The notes below the pieces were generated by a model. The model was not told where the DNA came from. It worked only from the letters and a program-made list of their open reading frames with translations, and searched no databases. This document shows, in pieces, positions 51,200-60,604 of a stretch of 64,000 bases of DNA (position 1 is its first letter; each line of letters opens with the position of its first letter). The stretch is from Oscillospiraceae bacterium. GTDB lineage: Bacteria > Bacillota > Clostridia > Oscillospirales > Oscillospiraceae. The stretch is taken from contig JAEEKA010000006.1 in NCBI GenBank assembly GCA_016282135.1, positions 38,243 through 102,242 on the forward strand, given 5' to 3'. The translations under genes and the position numbers were made by a program.

Positions 51200-54100
51200 T
51201 CAGGAATTGACAGAACACACGATCGGGGGTTCATAATGCACGTTCAGCATTTCGTAGCGGTACAGGAAAGTGATTACTTCAGCGCGGGTGCAAAGTTTCT
51301 TGGGGCTGAAGGTATCCTTGCCGGTGCCGCCGGTAACAGCATTCTCCACAGCCCAGCGGACAGCCTTGGCGTAGTAGGCACGGGCGGGAACGTCGCTGAA
51401 GGGATTCGTTACGGTCTCGGGCTCCGGAGATTCTGCAGCGCGCCACAGGAAGGTGACAATCTGCTCACGGGAGCAATACTGGCCGACACCGAAGCAAGTC
51501 TCGGAAATACCTCCGGTGATTCCATTCTCCTGGGCCCAGAGCACAGCCTTGAAGTAATACTTGTTTTCCTTCACATCCGTAAAGCTCGTGGAGGTGGCTG
51601 CAGGCTCCGGCTTGCCGGATGCAGCCCAGAGGAAGAATACGAACTGCTCTCTGGTGCAGGGCGCTTTGGGAGAGAAGTGGGTCTCGTCGGTGCCGCCGGT
51701 GACCTGGGGCGCATGGTAGTAGGCCCAAATAACAGCGTCATAATAGTATCTGCCATAAGCGACGTCCACAAAGGGATTCGCGTACTGCAGCACAGGAATC
51801 ACCTCGGTGTGCGTCTCGCCGCAGCGGGCGCAGGTGAAGAGCATCTCACCTTCCGTCTCAGTGGTGGGTACCACAGTCACAACGCCGTTGTCCCAGTCGT
51901 GACCAAGCGCGTCAACGGTTCGGGTTTCCGCATTCTGGCAGCGAGAGCAGGTGCGGGTCTCCTGACCGGGCTCTGTGCAGGTGGGAGCGGTGGTAACAGT
52001 CCATTCGCCGTAGTTGTGGCCCAGCGGATTGGTTGCGCTGTCGGTATAGCTGTCGCTGCAGCGGGAGCAGGTATGGGTGGTGTAGCCTCCCTCGGTGCAG
52101 GTGGGCTCGGTGACCACTGCGTCGTAGTCATGGCCGAGGGCCGCCACCGATTCGGTCTCAACCGTATTGCAGCGGGAGCAGGTATGCTGCTTCTCACCCT
52201 GCTGCGTGCAAGTCGGAGCAACAGTCTGGGTCCAATCACTCCAATCGTGGCCAAGGGCGGCAACGGGATTTCCCTGGTAGCTGTAATCACACACAGTGCA
52301 GATATAAGTGGTGTAGCCGTCCTCGGTACAGGTGGGAATCGTCACGGCGTAATCATAGGCGCAGGCTTGGGACTCGCCGTTACCGCAGACGGAGCAGTTG
52401 CGGGTGTGGGTGCCGTTGTTGTTGGAAGTCCAATCACCATAGCTATGATTGCCGGTGGCAGCAAGCACAGTACTCTGCTGGGTGATCTCATGCTCGCCTG
52501 CTTCGTCGGAGAAGTACTTGCCGCAGACGATGCAGCGGTAGTACTCGGTATTGCCGGCGTTGCCGCAGGTGGGAGCAACAGCCTCAACATGCTGCATATT
52601 GTGCTCATGCACAATGTTGCCGGGATTGGTGGAGTAAATCTTGGTCCCGGATTCCGCTTCCTTCCACAGACGGACGGAGGTATTCGGAGAGGTATAGATC
52701 CAGAAGTAGTTCGAGCTGGTGCTGAAGCTCAGATAGGGATAGCTGCCGCCATTGGCCAATTCCATGCTGCTGAAATTCTCGCCGACACCGGGCGTCCAGT
52801 CGCATTTTCCGGAGGTGTAGGCCGTGTAGACCGCAAAGAAGCTTCCCTCCACGCCGAGATAGGCCTCAGTGGAAACATTCTGCACCGAGTAGTAGTTCCC
52901 ATGGTCTTCCATGGCGAAGACGAACTGATCGGGGACCTCAGCCAGCGTTTCGTCATCCAGAGTAGCTCCGGAATCAGAGAACTTGCCGGCGTTGGCGGCG
53001 ATCTCGATGTGCATGCCGTTGGAGGTGGGCGTCACGCCCTTCAAAAGGTACATGTTGCTGTCGGTGCCGTAGGTAATGACATAGTTGCCGTTCCAATCGC
53101 CAGGATCGTCCGACACAAGCTCGTAGATCACTTCACCGCCGCTGGTTCCTTCCACGCGGTAGTACAGAGCGTAGATAACGGTATCGGCTTCAGGCGTAAA
53201 GGCCGCGCCTGGCTTCAGGAAAGCGGGCTTTTCAACCGTCTCCTCGATTGCGTCGAGAACCCAGGCTTTAAAAGTCCAGCCTTCCACCTCGGGTGCGGTG
53301 GTCGGGAGCGTCACGGGATCGCCCACATAGCCAGGGGCAGTGGAATAGACTGAACCGTTGGCCACATAGGTCACAGTTGCGGGAGTCTTGGCAGCAAAGT
53401 TGATCTGAACGGTGCAGTTCGAAGATGCTTTGACTACGAACTTGTTGCCGTTCTGAGTTACCGTGGCGTCGCCTTCCAGAACAGTATATCCGGCGGCGTA
53501 GTAGCCCTCAGCAGGCTCTGCAGTGATGGAGGAGCCACGAACAGAAACAGTACCCCATTCGGTATTGTTGGAAACAGCAGAAACCTCATAGTTGGTGCCG
53601 AAAAGAGACCAGGAAGAATAGACGTCCTGCAAATCGTCCACATTGCCGTGTCCGGGGTAGGGATCCTCGGAAGAAACAACGATGGGGAAAGCGCAATCAT
53701 CGTTGCGCGCGCTCTCAATGGTGGGATGGGAGCTGTAGTAGTCCCAGGGGCCGACGGATTCCTTGGCAGCGGAAACCGCAGTGGCAAGGTCGTCGCCATT
53801 CTTAAGCGCACCGTTGACAGCACTCATGTAGGCCATATCGCCCACAAAAGAAACGGACTGAGAATAACCGTAGACAGCCTCAACGCCCTTATCGCGCAGA
53901 CCGGCCTCCATGCCATCGGTAGCCATACCCAGGCAGATACCCATGTAGAGGTAGCTGTTGGGGGCGTAGTCGGTCATATGGTTGGCAATGCAGGTGCCGC
54001 TGACGTAGGCGCCGCTGCCGCTTCTGATGCAATGATAGTAGGTGCCGAACTCGCCCTGCTGGGGCTCCGTATCAGCGGAGGTAATGCCGGTGCTGGTGGT

Positions 54101-54886
54101 CAGGCAGAGATAGGAGCAGTTGGCGCGGGAGGTGTAGTCACCGCCGGAGGAGTAGTCCGTCGTGCCGTGGGAATCGAACATCACGAAGCCGCATTCGCTC
54201 ATGGCGTGGGCGATGTTGTCCACGGTAGCGGTAGACATGGCATAGCGAAGGCCTTCTCCGCCGGTGGTCTCATAGAGAGACTGCCACAGGGCCTTGTACT
54301 GGGGGGAATAGCTGTTGAAAGAGCTGTCGGCGTAATTGGAGGAGGACTCCCAATAGGGCTGAATCAGGCCGATATTCATGGAATTGGGACCACCCTTCAC
54401 GGGATAGATCTCTTCCAGCATCGCCTGGGCCGCAGCCTCGGCCTTGGCGATCTCTTCCGGGGTGGGATCATTCTCGGTGTTATAGAGCTCAGCCTCCATT
54501 CTGGGGTCGTAGCAACAAGGAATGCCGATTGTCGTTTCCCAGACAAGGAAATTGCCGTTTTGCTGCAGGGTACCGGGAACGTAGGTTTCAGAATTCTTGA
54601 CTGTATCGATCACCTGGGGAACCAGGTCGATGTAGTCCTGCTCGGTCATTTGGCTGATGCCGCCAAGTTTATTGGCGGCTTTTGTTTTAACAGTTTCGAT
54701 CTTGGCAAAGACATCGCGGTCAATGGCAGCGTTGTCTTCTTCGGTATACACATAGACGGATTTGGGAGCATCCGCCTGCTGCTTATCTGAAGAGACTGCG
54801 GCCGCCGGGAGAGGCAGCATTCCGATCATCAAAGCCAACATCATCGTGAGGGCGACGAACCGAACGAATGATTTTTTCATTGTCAT
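51200..54886 (-). CDS. Secreted protein with candidate clan-CD-like Cys peptidase head, CxxC/ALGH repeats and three C-terminal SLH domains
   Basis: Signal peptide; CGFVMFDSHGTTD (His240-Gly) and SYLYMGICLGMATDG (Cys318); C-terminal ~700 aa paralogous to the adjacent C1 protein. Confidence 0.8.
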   Translation of the reverse strand: MTMKKSFVRFVALTMMLALMIGMLPLPAAAVSSDKQQADAPKSVYVYTEEDNAAIDRDVFAKIETVKTKAANKLGGISQMTEQDYIDLVPQVIDTVKNSETYVPGTLQQNGNFLVWETTIGIPCCYDPRMEAELYNTENDPTPEEIAKAEAAAQAMLEEIYPVKGGPNSMNIGLIQPYWESSSNYADSSFNSYSPQYKALWQSLYETTGGEGLRYAMSTATVDNIAHAMSECGFVMFDSHGTTDYSSGGDYTSRANCSYLCLTTSTGITSADTEPQQGEFGTYYHCIRSGSGAYVSGTCIANHMTDYAPNSYLYMGICLGMATDGMEAGLRDKGVEAVYGYSQSVSFVGDMAYMSAVNGALKNGDDLATAVSAAKESVGPWDYYSSHPTIESARNDDCAFPIVVSSEDPYPGHGNVDDLQDVYSSWSLFGTNYEVSAVSNNTEWGTVSVRGSSITAEPAEGYYAAGYTVLEGDATVTQNGNKFVVKASSNCTVQINFAAKTPATVTYVANGSVYSTAPGYVGDPVTLPTTAPEVEGWTFKAWVLDAIEETVEKPAFLKPGAAFTPEADTVIYALYYRVEGTSGGEVIYELVSDDPGDWNGNYVITYGTDSNMYLLKGVTPTSNGMHIEIAANAGKFSDSGATLDDETLAEVPDQFVFAMEDHGNYYSVQNVSTEAYLGVEGSFFAVYTAYTSGKCDWTPGVGENFSSMELANGGSYPYLSFSTSSNYFWIYTSPNTSVRLWKEAESGTKIYSTNPGNIVHEHNMQHVEAVAPTCGNAGNTEYYRCIVCGKYFSDEAGEHEITQQSTVLAATGNHSYGDWTSNNNGTHTRNCSVCGNGESQACAYDYAVTIPTCTEDGYTTYICTVCDYSYQGNPVAALGHDWSDWTQTVAPTCTQQGEKQHTCSRCNTVETESVAALGHDYDAVVTEPTCTEGGYTTHTCSRCSDSYTDSATNPLGHNYGEWTVTTAPTCTEPGQETRTCSRCQNAETRTVDALGHDWDNGVVTVVPTTETEGEMLFTCARCGETHTEVIPVLQYANPFVDVAYGRYYYDAVIWAYYHAPQVTGGTDETHFSPKAPCTREQFVFFLWAASGKPEPAATSTSFTDVKENKYYFKAVLWAQENGITGGISETCFGVGQYCSREQIVTFLWRAAESPEPETVTNPFSDVPARAYYAKAVRWAVENAVTGGTGKDTFSPKKLCTRAEVITFLYRYEMLNVHYEPPIVCSVNS

Positions 54887-55067
54887 TACTCCTTTGTGCC
54901 AATTTCGGGGTGTGACGCTTTTCTTAATCGTGCATCATCCACTCTTCCAATATAGGATTATATCATACTTTCTTAACAAATCCAATCTTTTTTTGTGTTC
55001 TTTTGTGAAATTTTTACAAGAAATTGTCTTTACTTCCCTATTTTGCCACAGGATATACGTCAAAAGA

Positions 55068-55097
55068 AAAAGAACAGCCCAACAAGGCTGTTCTTTT
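55068..55097 (-). terminator. Rho-independent terminator of the ABC-F gene
   Basis: agaacagcc caacaa ggctgttct with flanking A/T runs. Confidence 0.85.
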
Positions 55098-55110
55098 CCA
55101 GAAAAAACAA

Positions 55111-56712
55111 TCAGAATTCCTGTTCCCGCTTCCAGGCCAGATAGTCGTCGTAGCCGCAGAGCCTGTCGAGAATCTTCCCGTTGGGCAGGAACTCGATAAT
55201 TCGGTCAGCGGTGGTGGATAAAAGCTCATGGTCGTGGGAGGCGATGAAAACATTTCCCGGGAAAGCGGAAACGCCCTTGTTGACCGCCTGAATAGATTCC
55301 ATATCCAGGTGGTTGGTGGGCTGATCCAGCAGAATGCAGTTGGCTCCGGAGAGCATCATTCGGGATAGCATCATCCGGACCTTTTCGCCGCCGGAGAGTA
55401 CAGAAACCGGCTTAAACACCTCGTCGCCGGAGAAGAGCATCCGGCCCAGGAAGCCCCGGAGATATACGTCGTCCTTTTTTTCGGAGAATGGCCGCATCCA
55501 GTCCACCAAAGATTCGGAATGCCCCTCAAAGTAAGCGGTGTTGTCCTTGGGGAAATAGCTCTGGGAGGTAGAGACGCCCCACTTGATGGTGCCCTCGTCC
55601 GGCTCCATCTCCCCCATCAGCAGCTTGAACATCACGGTCTGGGCCAGCTCGTTTTCGCCCACAAAGGCAATTTTCTCGTTGCGGTTGGCAATGAAGCTCA
55701 CCTTATCCAAAAGCTTGACGCCGTCCACGGTCTTGCTGACGTCGGTGACAAAGAGCACGTCCTTGCCCACCTCCCGCTCCCGGGTGAAGCCCACGAAGGG
55801 ATAGCGGCGGGTGGAGCAGGGAATCTCTTCCACGGATATTTTATCCAACAGCTTCCGGCGAGCCGTGGCCTGCTTGCTCTTGGACTTGTTGGCGGAAAAA
55901 CGGGAGATAAAAGCCTGCAGCTCTGCAATCTTTTCCTCGTTGCGCTTGTTCTTGTTTCGCAGCAGTGCTTGGACCAGCTGGCTGGATTCATACCAGAAGT
56001 CGTAGTTACCCACGTACATCTTAATCTTGCCGTAGTCGATGTCGACAATATTGGTGCAGACGGTGTTCAGGAAGTGGCGGTCATGGGAGACCACGATGAC
56101 CGTGCCGGGATAATCCAGCAGAAAGTCCTCCAGCCAGTTGATGGACTCGATGTCCAGGTTGTTGGTGGGCTCGTCCAGCAGGATGATGTCCGGGTTCCCG
56201 AAGAGGGCCTGGGCCAGCAGGACCTTCACCTTGTCACGGGGATCTGTGTCGGCCATTTGGTCGTAGTGCTTGCTCACGTCGATGCCCAAGCCCTGCAAGA
56301 TCCGGCTGGCGTCAGACTCCGCCTCCCAGCCGTTCAGCTCCGCGAACTCCGCTTCCAGCTCCGCGGCCCGGATGCCGTCCTCGTCGGAAAAGTCAGCCTT
56401 CTCGTAGATGGCGTCCTTTTCCTTCATGATCTCATAGAGGTGCGGATTGCCCATAATCACCGTATCCATCACGGAGTAGGCGTCATACCGGAACTGGTCC
56501 TGCTTCAAAACCGACATCCGGACGCCGGGCTTGATGGCTACATAGCCCTTGGTGGGCTCCAGCTCGCCGGAAAGAATTTTGACCAGCGTGGATTTGCCCG
56601 CGCCGTTGGCGCCGATAACGCCGTAGCAGTTGCCTGCCGTAAATTGCAGGTCCGCGTGCTGAAACAGAACGGAACCCGCAAATTGCATGCTGAGATCAGA
56701 TACTGTGATCAT
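55111..56712 (-). CDS. ABC-F family ATPase
   Basis: Two ABC domains (GANGAGKST; LSGGEKVRMMLSRMML), LLDEPTNNLDIESINWLE, no TM segments. Confidence 0.93.
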   Translation of the reverse strand: MITVSDLSMQFAGSVLFQHADLQFTAGNCYGVIGANGAGKSTLVKILSGELEPTKGYVAIKPGVRMSVLKQDQFRYDAYSVMDTVIMGNPHLYEIMKEKDAIYEKADFSDEDGIRAAELEAEFAELNGWEAESDASRILQGLGIDVSKHYDQMADTDPRDKVKVLLAQALFGNPDIILLDEPTNNLDIESINWLEDFLLDYPGTVIVVSHDRHFLNTVCTNIVDIDYGKIKMYVGNYDFWYESSQLVQALLRNKNKRNEEKIAELQAFISRFSANKSKSKQATARRKLLDKISVEEIPCSTRRYPFVGFTREREVGKDVLFVTDVSKTVDGVKLLDKVSFIANRNEKIAFVGENELAQTVMFKLLMGEMEPDEGTIKWGVSTSQSYFPKDNTAYFEGHSESLVDWMRPFSEKKDDVYLRGFLGRMLFSGDEVFKPVSVLSGGEKVRMMLSRMMLSGANCILLDQPTNHLDMESIQAVNKGVSAFPGNVFIASHDHELLSTTADRIIEFLPNGKILDRLCGYDDYLAWKREQEF

Positions 56713-56749
56713 AGACTAACTCCTTGTTTGTTACTTTCAATACGACTGG

Positions 56750-57313
56750 TTACTGAAAAAAACGGTAGGTTTTGTAGAATGGCGCCAGGTCGGTCTGGCC
56801 CAGGTAATACTGGAGCAAACCGGCGCAGGCTTTGGTATCGCTGAGGGCGTTGTGATGCTGCAGAGGCAGATCCAGCAGCTCCGCCAGTGTGTTCAGCCGA
56901 TGGTTTCCCGCCTGGGGGAGCAGCTTCCTGCCCATCTGACAGGTACAGACGTATTTCGCAGAAGGCTTCCAGTCGATACCGTAGTCCCGCAGGCACTTGC
57001 TCAAAACGCCCAGGTCGAAGACGGCGTTATGAGCGCAGAGGATGCCCCGGTCCAGAAGGGGACGCAGCAGCTCCCAAAGCACCGGGAAGGTGGGCTGATT
57101 GCGAACCATCCGGGGCGTGATGCCGGTAAGATTGATGTTGAAAGCGTCAAAGGGCTCCTCTGGGTTGACCAGAGAATAGAAGTTCGTTGTCTTTTCCCCG
57201 TCCTCCACCACCACGACGCCAATGGCGCTCAAACGGTCGTTTCGGCTGTTGGGAGTCTCCACGTCAAAGGCCACGTAGGTATCATACATTGGGCGCGATT
57301 CCTCCGGGTTCAT
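56750..57313 (-). CDS. DnaQ-like 3'-5' exonuclease
   Basis: YVAFDVETPNSRNDRLSAIGVVVV, LCAHNAVFDLGVLSKCL, HNALSDTKACAGL (DEDDh). Confidence 0.92.
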   Translation of the reverse strand: MNPEESRPMYDTYVAFDVETPNSRNDRLSAIGVVVVEDGEKTTNFYSLVNPEEPFDAFNINLTGITPRMVRNQPTFPVLWELLRPLLDRGILCAHNAVFDLGVLSKCLRDYGIDWKPSAKYVCTCQMGRKLLPQAGNHRLNTLAELLDLPLQHHNALSDTKACAGLLQYYLGQTDLAPFYKTYRFFQ

Positions 57314-57705
57314 CAGTCGTCATTCAGATAGACTTCGATTTCGATTTGCAGCCAGTCTCCCTGCCACTGTTTCGACAAGATTCTGGCGTAGAGCAGCTTT
57401 CCGGCGTCCATGAGCCGGGCCAGAATATGATTCTCCTTCCGTGGAACATAGCCCAGCTTTACCCGGTCCCGGGTATAGATCTTGATGGCATTGGGGTCGG
57501 AGGGGTTGTCCGGAATCCGGATCAGCTCCAGCCGATCCCCTGGCTTCAAAAACGGTTCCAGTTCTTCAATCCCGACTACATGCGTCGTTCCGGCTATCAT
57601 GGTCTGCAGCAAAAGCACATCAGAAGAATAGGGTGCGGGCGTATTCAAGTCCGCGTGCAGACTTTTCAGCAGGCTGCCCGATGGAGTTTTGGCCAGTTCC
57701 TTCAC
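57313..57705 (-). CDS. HIRAN domain protein
   Basis: GTTHVVGIEELEPFLKPGDRLELIRIPDNPSDPNAIKIYTRDRVKLGYVPRKENHILARLMDAGK. Confidence 0.88.
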   Translation of the reverse strand: MKELAKTPSGSLLKSLHADLNTPAPYSSDVLLLQTMIAGTTHVVGIEELEPFLKPGDRLELIRIPDNPSDPNAIKIYTRDRVKLGYVPRKENHILARLMDAGKLLYARILSKQWQGDWLQIEIEVYLNDD

Positions 57706-58538
57706 AGCGTGTCCTCCTCTCCATCTTCCGGGTTCATCAAATTGGAAATCTCTGCTTCATACCGAGCGGTCCGATCCCGAAGCTCCCGGAGCTGCTTTCT
57801 CAGCTCCGCCTCCCGGGCACGGCCCTGTTCTTCGTCCTCCAGGTAGACGCGGGCGCTGTATGGATATTTCGATTTGATGTCCTCCAGCTGCTCATCAAAG
57901 GACCGAATTCCGGCGCGAAGCCGCTTTGCCTCCGCCCGAAGCTCGTCCAAAGTGGAGGCTGCGGCCTCCGGCGCAGGATCCAGAGAATCACAAATCGTCC
58001 GAAGGGTTTCAATATCTCCGGCCCGATAGGCCCGCATGGCCTGGTCCAAGGTCTTTCCCCGCTCCTCCCGGTCATCTCCCGGGTGAAGGTCAGGGTGCAA
58101 GGCCTTCACAGCCTGCCGATATAGGTTCTTCAACTCCTTCTGTCCCCGCTGACTCAGGCCGGGACCCTCCCGCCGTTCCATAACGCCCTCTACCCTGCGA
58201 AAGCGGTTTGTCAACTCTTCCCGGTATTCGGCAAGCTCCTGGTCCAACGTGGCCTCGATCTGTTCCTCATCCGCCTGCTCCCGGCGATTGCGGCAGGCAC
58301 GAATCATTTTGGCCTTCCGCTTCGCCCGCAGACAGTCGCACCAGCATTCATAAACCTTGAGCTCCAGCGCACCGAAGCGGCGCAGATAGGCGGCCTCAAT
58401 TCGTTTGCACTGAATCAGCAGCAGCTCGTCCTTTTGCAGCAAAAGGGCGGTCAGAGAGGCCCGAAGCCGGGCAATCTCCTCACGCAGGGCAAGATCCTCT
58501 GGGTGCGGCTCCATATCGTGATAATCATTCGTATTCAT
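57702..58538 (-). CDS. Coiled-coil protein with J-domain-like HPD motif
   Basis: LKNLYRQAVKALHPDLHPGDDREERGKTLDQAMRAYRAGDIETLR, flanked by coiled coils; overlaps the HIRAN gene start. Confidence 0.7.
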   Translation of the reverse strand: MNTNDYHDMEPHPEDLALREEIARLRASLTALLLQKDELLLIQCKRIEAAYLRRFGALELKVYECWCDCLRAKRKAKMIRACRNRREQADEEQIEATLDQELAEYREELTNRFRRVEGVMERREGPGLSQRGQKELKNLYRQAVKALHPDLHPGDDREERGKTLDQAMRAYRAGDIETLRTICDSLDPAPEAAASTLDELRAEAKRLRAGIRSFDEQLEDIKSKYPYSARVYLEDEEQGRAREAELRKQLRELRDRTARYEAEISNLMNPEDGEEDTL

Positions 58539-58652
58539 TATGCCGCTCCCCTTTCCCTCGATGTTTCGAATCTTTTCTGTCTTATACATTAGCCGACAGA
58601 AAAAGATTTGTCAAGGTATTTCGGCGGTGGTGACAATACGAACCCTGAAAGT

Positions 58653-59777
58653 CTACAGTTCAAAATCCGGAAACAGTCCGTTTTTTACGCAGGCAACGAT
58701 TTTTTCAACTTCATCCACAGCGCGCTTTCTGCCGACTTCGGATTCCATCCAGTTGTCGCGCCGCGTATGGGTATCTTCCGCCGGGCAGGGCAACACCTCA
58801 ATGTGCGCTGGAAACAAGTATCTTGCAAGGCAAAGACTTCTTCGCATGTGAAACGAGGTAGTCACAAGAAGCACCTTTTTCACCTGGTCAATGCAAAACT
58901 CCCGCTGTAATTCCATCAGCGAACCCAGTATGTTTTCTACTGTGTTCCTGGCGTAGGTATCCATAATCAGATCCTCCGGCCTCACACCCCGGGCAATCGC
59001 GTGAAGACGCATGTGCTCGGCCTCACACATTTCCCCCTCCGGAAAGGCCTTCACCTTTCCACCGCTGAGCAGTATTTTGGGCGCACGCTGATTCCGGTAA
59101 GCCTCTTCCGCAACGGGAATCTTATACTGCGAAGCCTTTGTGCTTCCCAAAACCACAACACAGTCCGCCCGCTCCCCGGTATCTTCCAGGCCACGGTACA
59201 AAATCCGATCCACGATTTCGTCAGTCAGATTATCGCTGTTGATTTTTGACACCATCATACGATTATCGTTCACAATCGCATACACGTAGGTATCCTTCCA
59301 CTTTGGCATACCCATCCCGTCAGTGTGAAAAAAGATATTCTGCAGGAAGTGCGCCTCCCTGCGCATGCCGACCTTTTCCAACAGCTTCCATGACGGGGTG
59401 TTTCTGGGATCACATTCGGCATAGACCCGATGAACGCTAGATTTGAACGCGTGGTCAATCACCGCGGAAAGGGCTTCGGCCCCGTAGCCGTTTCTCTGGA
59501 ACGACTTGTTGACGATGTAGCCGACTTCTCTCGCCGCATACTCCCGAATTCCGCAGTAGATATTCCCGATCACCTTTCCGGTAGCGGAAAGCACAATCGC
59601 GTAGTATTCCTCAGACCCAAGACGGGCCCGCAGCTGTTCTCTGCCGCATTCATAGGTAATGCCGAGGTAGCCCTCAAATTCATCGTCCCGCAGCTGAGAC
59701 AAAAACTCGTACAAATCATCGTAGTCCGCTTCCGTGAAAGGCCTCAAAAGCAGGCGAGCTGTTTTGATTTCTCTCAT
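58653..59777 (-). CDS. GNAT (RimJ/L-like) acetyltransferase fused to DUF218/YdcF-like domain
   Basis: TARLLLRPFTEADYDDLYEFL..GYIVNKSFQRNGYGAEAL..CDPRNTPSWKLLEKVGM, then ADCVVVLGSTKASQYKIPVAEEAYRN..LLSGG..TSFHMRRSLCLAR. Confidence 0.85.
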   Translation of the reverse strand: MREIKTARLLLRPFTEADYDDLYEFLSQLRDDEFEGYLGITYECGREQLRARLGSEEYYAIVLSATGKVIGNIYCGIREYAAREVGYIVNKSFQRNGYGAEALSAVIDHAFKSSVHRVYAECDPRNTPSWKLLEKVGMRREAHFLQNIFFHTDGMGMPKWKDTYVYAIVNDNRMMVSKINSDNLTDEIVDRILYRGLEDTGERADCVVVLGSTKASQYKIPVAEEAYRNQRAPKILLSGGKVKAFPEGEMCEAEHMRLHAIARGVRPEDLIMDTYARNTVENILGSLMELQREFCIDQVKKVLLVTTSFHMRRSLCLARYLFPAHIEVLPCPAEDTHTRRDNWMESEVGRKRAVDEVEKIVACVKNGLFPDFEL

Positions 59778-59807
59778 CTGATTGTCCCTTTCTGACTCAA
59801 TTCCGGC

Positions 59808-60590
59808 TCACTTTTTGCGCAGAATGTCCAGTGTGTGATGGGACGCGCCGATCAGGTCCTGACGCTCGCACACCGCAAAATGGTACTCCATCCATTTTTT
59901 AAACGTCGCATCGTCCATCCCGTCGATATACTCGCGCTTGTAATTCGTCGCCCCGTCCGACGCAATCAGCTTGACCCTTTCCACTGAAAATGCTGCGTTC
60001 AACGCGGCAATATCCTCGGTTCTGTACAGTTCAAAAATCTCTTTCGGCTCACTGACGCAGTGCCAGTCCGGCGTAAGCATGTGGAGCTCCATCACCTCAC
60101 GGAGCTTGTTCATCCCGAACACATACTGTATGACCGTCGGCTCATTCATGCAGTAGGCCACCAGGATATATCCGCCCGGTCTTGTCACCCGGACCGCCTC
60201 GGACAGGGCCTGCAGCTTGTCCGCCTCGGTGTACAGGTGGTACATGGGCCCCAGCTCCATGGTCAGGTCGAACGACGCATCCGGGAAGGCGGACAGATCC
60301 AGCGCATTGCCCTGGAGCGCCCGGATCGGCTCTGTGCCGTCCAGCTTGGAACGCAATATTTCCAGGTTGCGGGCAACCAATTCCACAGCGGTCACATGAA
60401 AACCCTGTTTTGCAAGGGTCACGCTGTACCGACCCGTTCCGGCGCCCACCTCCAGCAGCCTCGGTTCCGACATGCCGGAAAGGCACTCGGAGATATATTT
60501 CATCGTGGTCAGGTACTCCACCTGCCCGTGGCGGGAAAGGAGTCTCCCCTCCTCGTCATAACTGTTGTAGTACTGTTCCAGAAAGCTCAT
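59808..60590 (-). CDS. Class I SAM-dependent methyltransferase
   Basis: LLEVGAGTGRYSVTLAKQGFHVTAVELV, FDLTMELGPMYHL. Confidence 0.9.
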   Translation of the reverse strand: MSFLEQYYNSYDEEGRLLSRHGQVEYLTTMKYISECLSGMSEPRLLEVGAGTGRYSVTLAKQGFHVTAVELVARNLEILRSKLDGTEPIRALQGNALDLSAFPDASFDLTMELGPMYHLYTEADKLQALSEAVRVTRPGGYILVAYCMNEPTVIQYVFGMNKLREVMELHMLTPDWHCVSEPKEIFELYRTEDIAALNAAFSVERVKLIASDGATNYKREYIDGMDDATFKKWMEYHFAVCERQDLIGASHHTLDILRKK

Positions 60591-60604
60591 GGCACCTTTC
60601 CTTC

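Noticed and set aside
51170-53353. 727-aa plus-strand ORF
   Set aside because: Antisense to the second SLH protein; its Gly/Ala/Val-rich repetitive look mirrors the repeat-coding strand.
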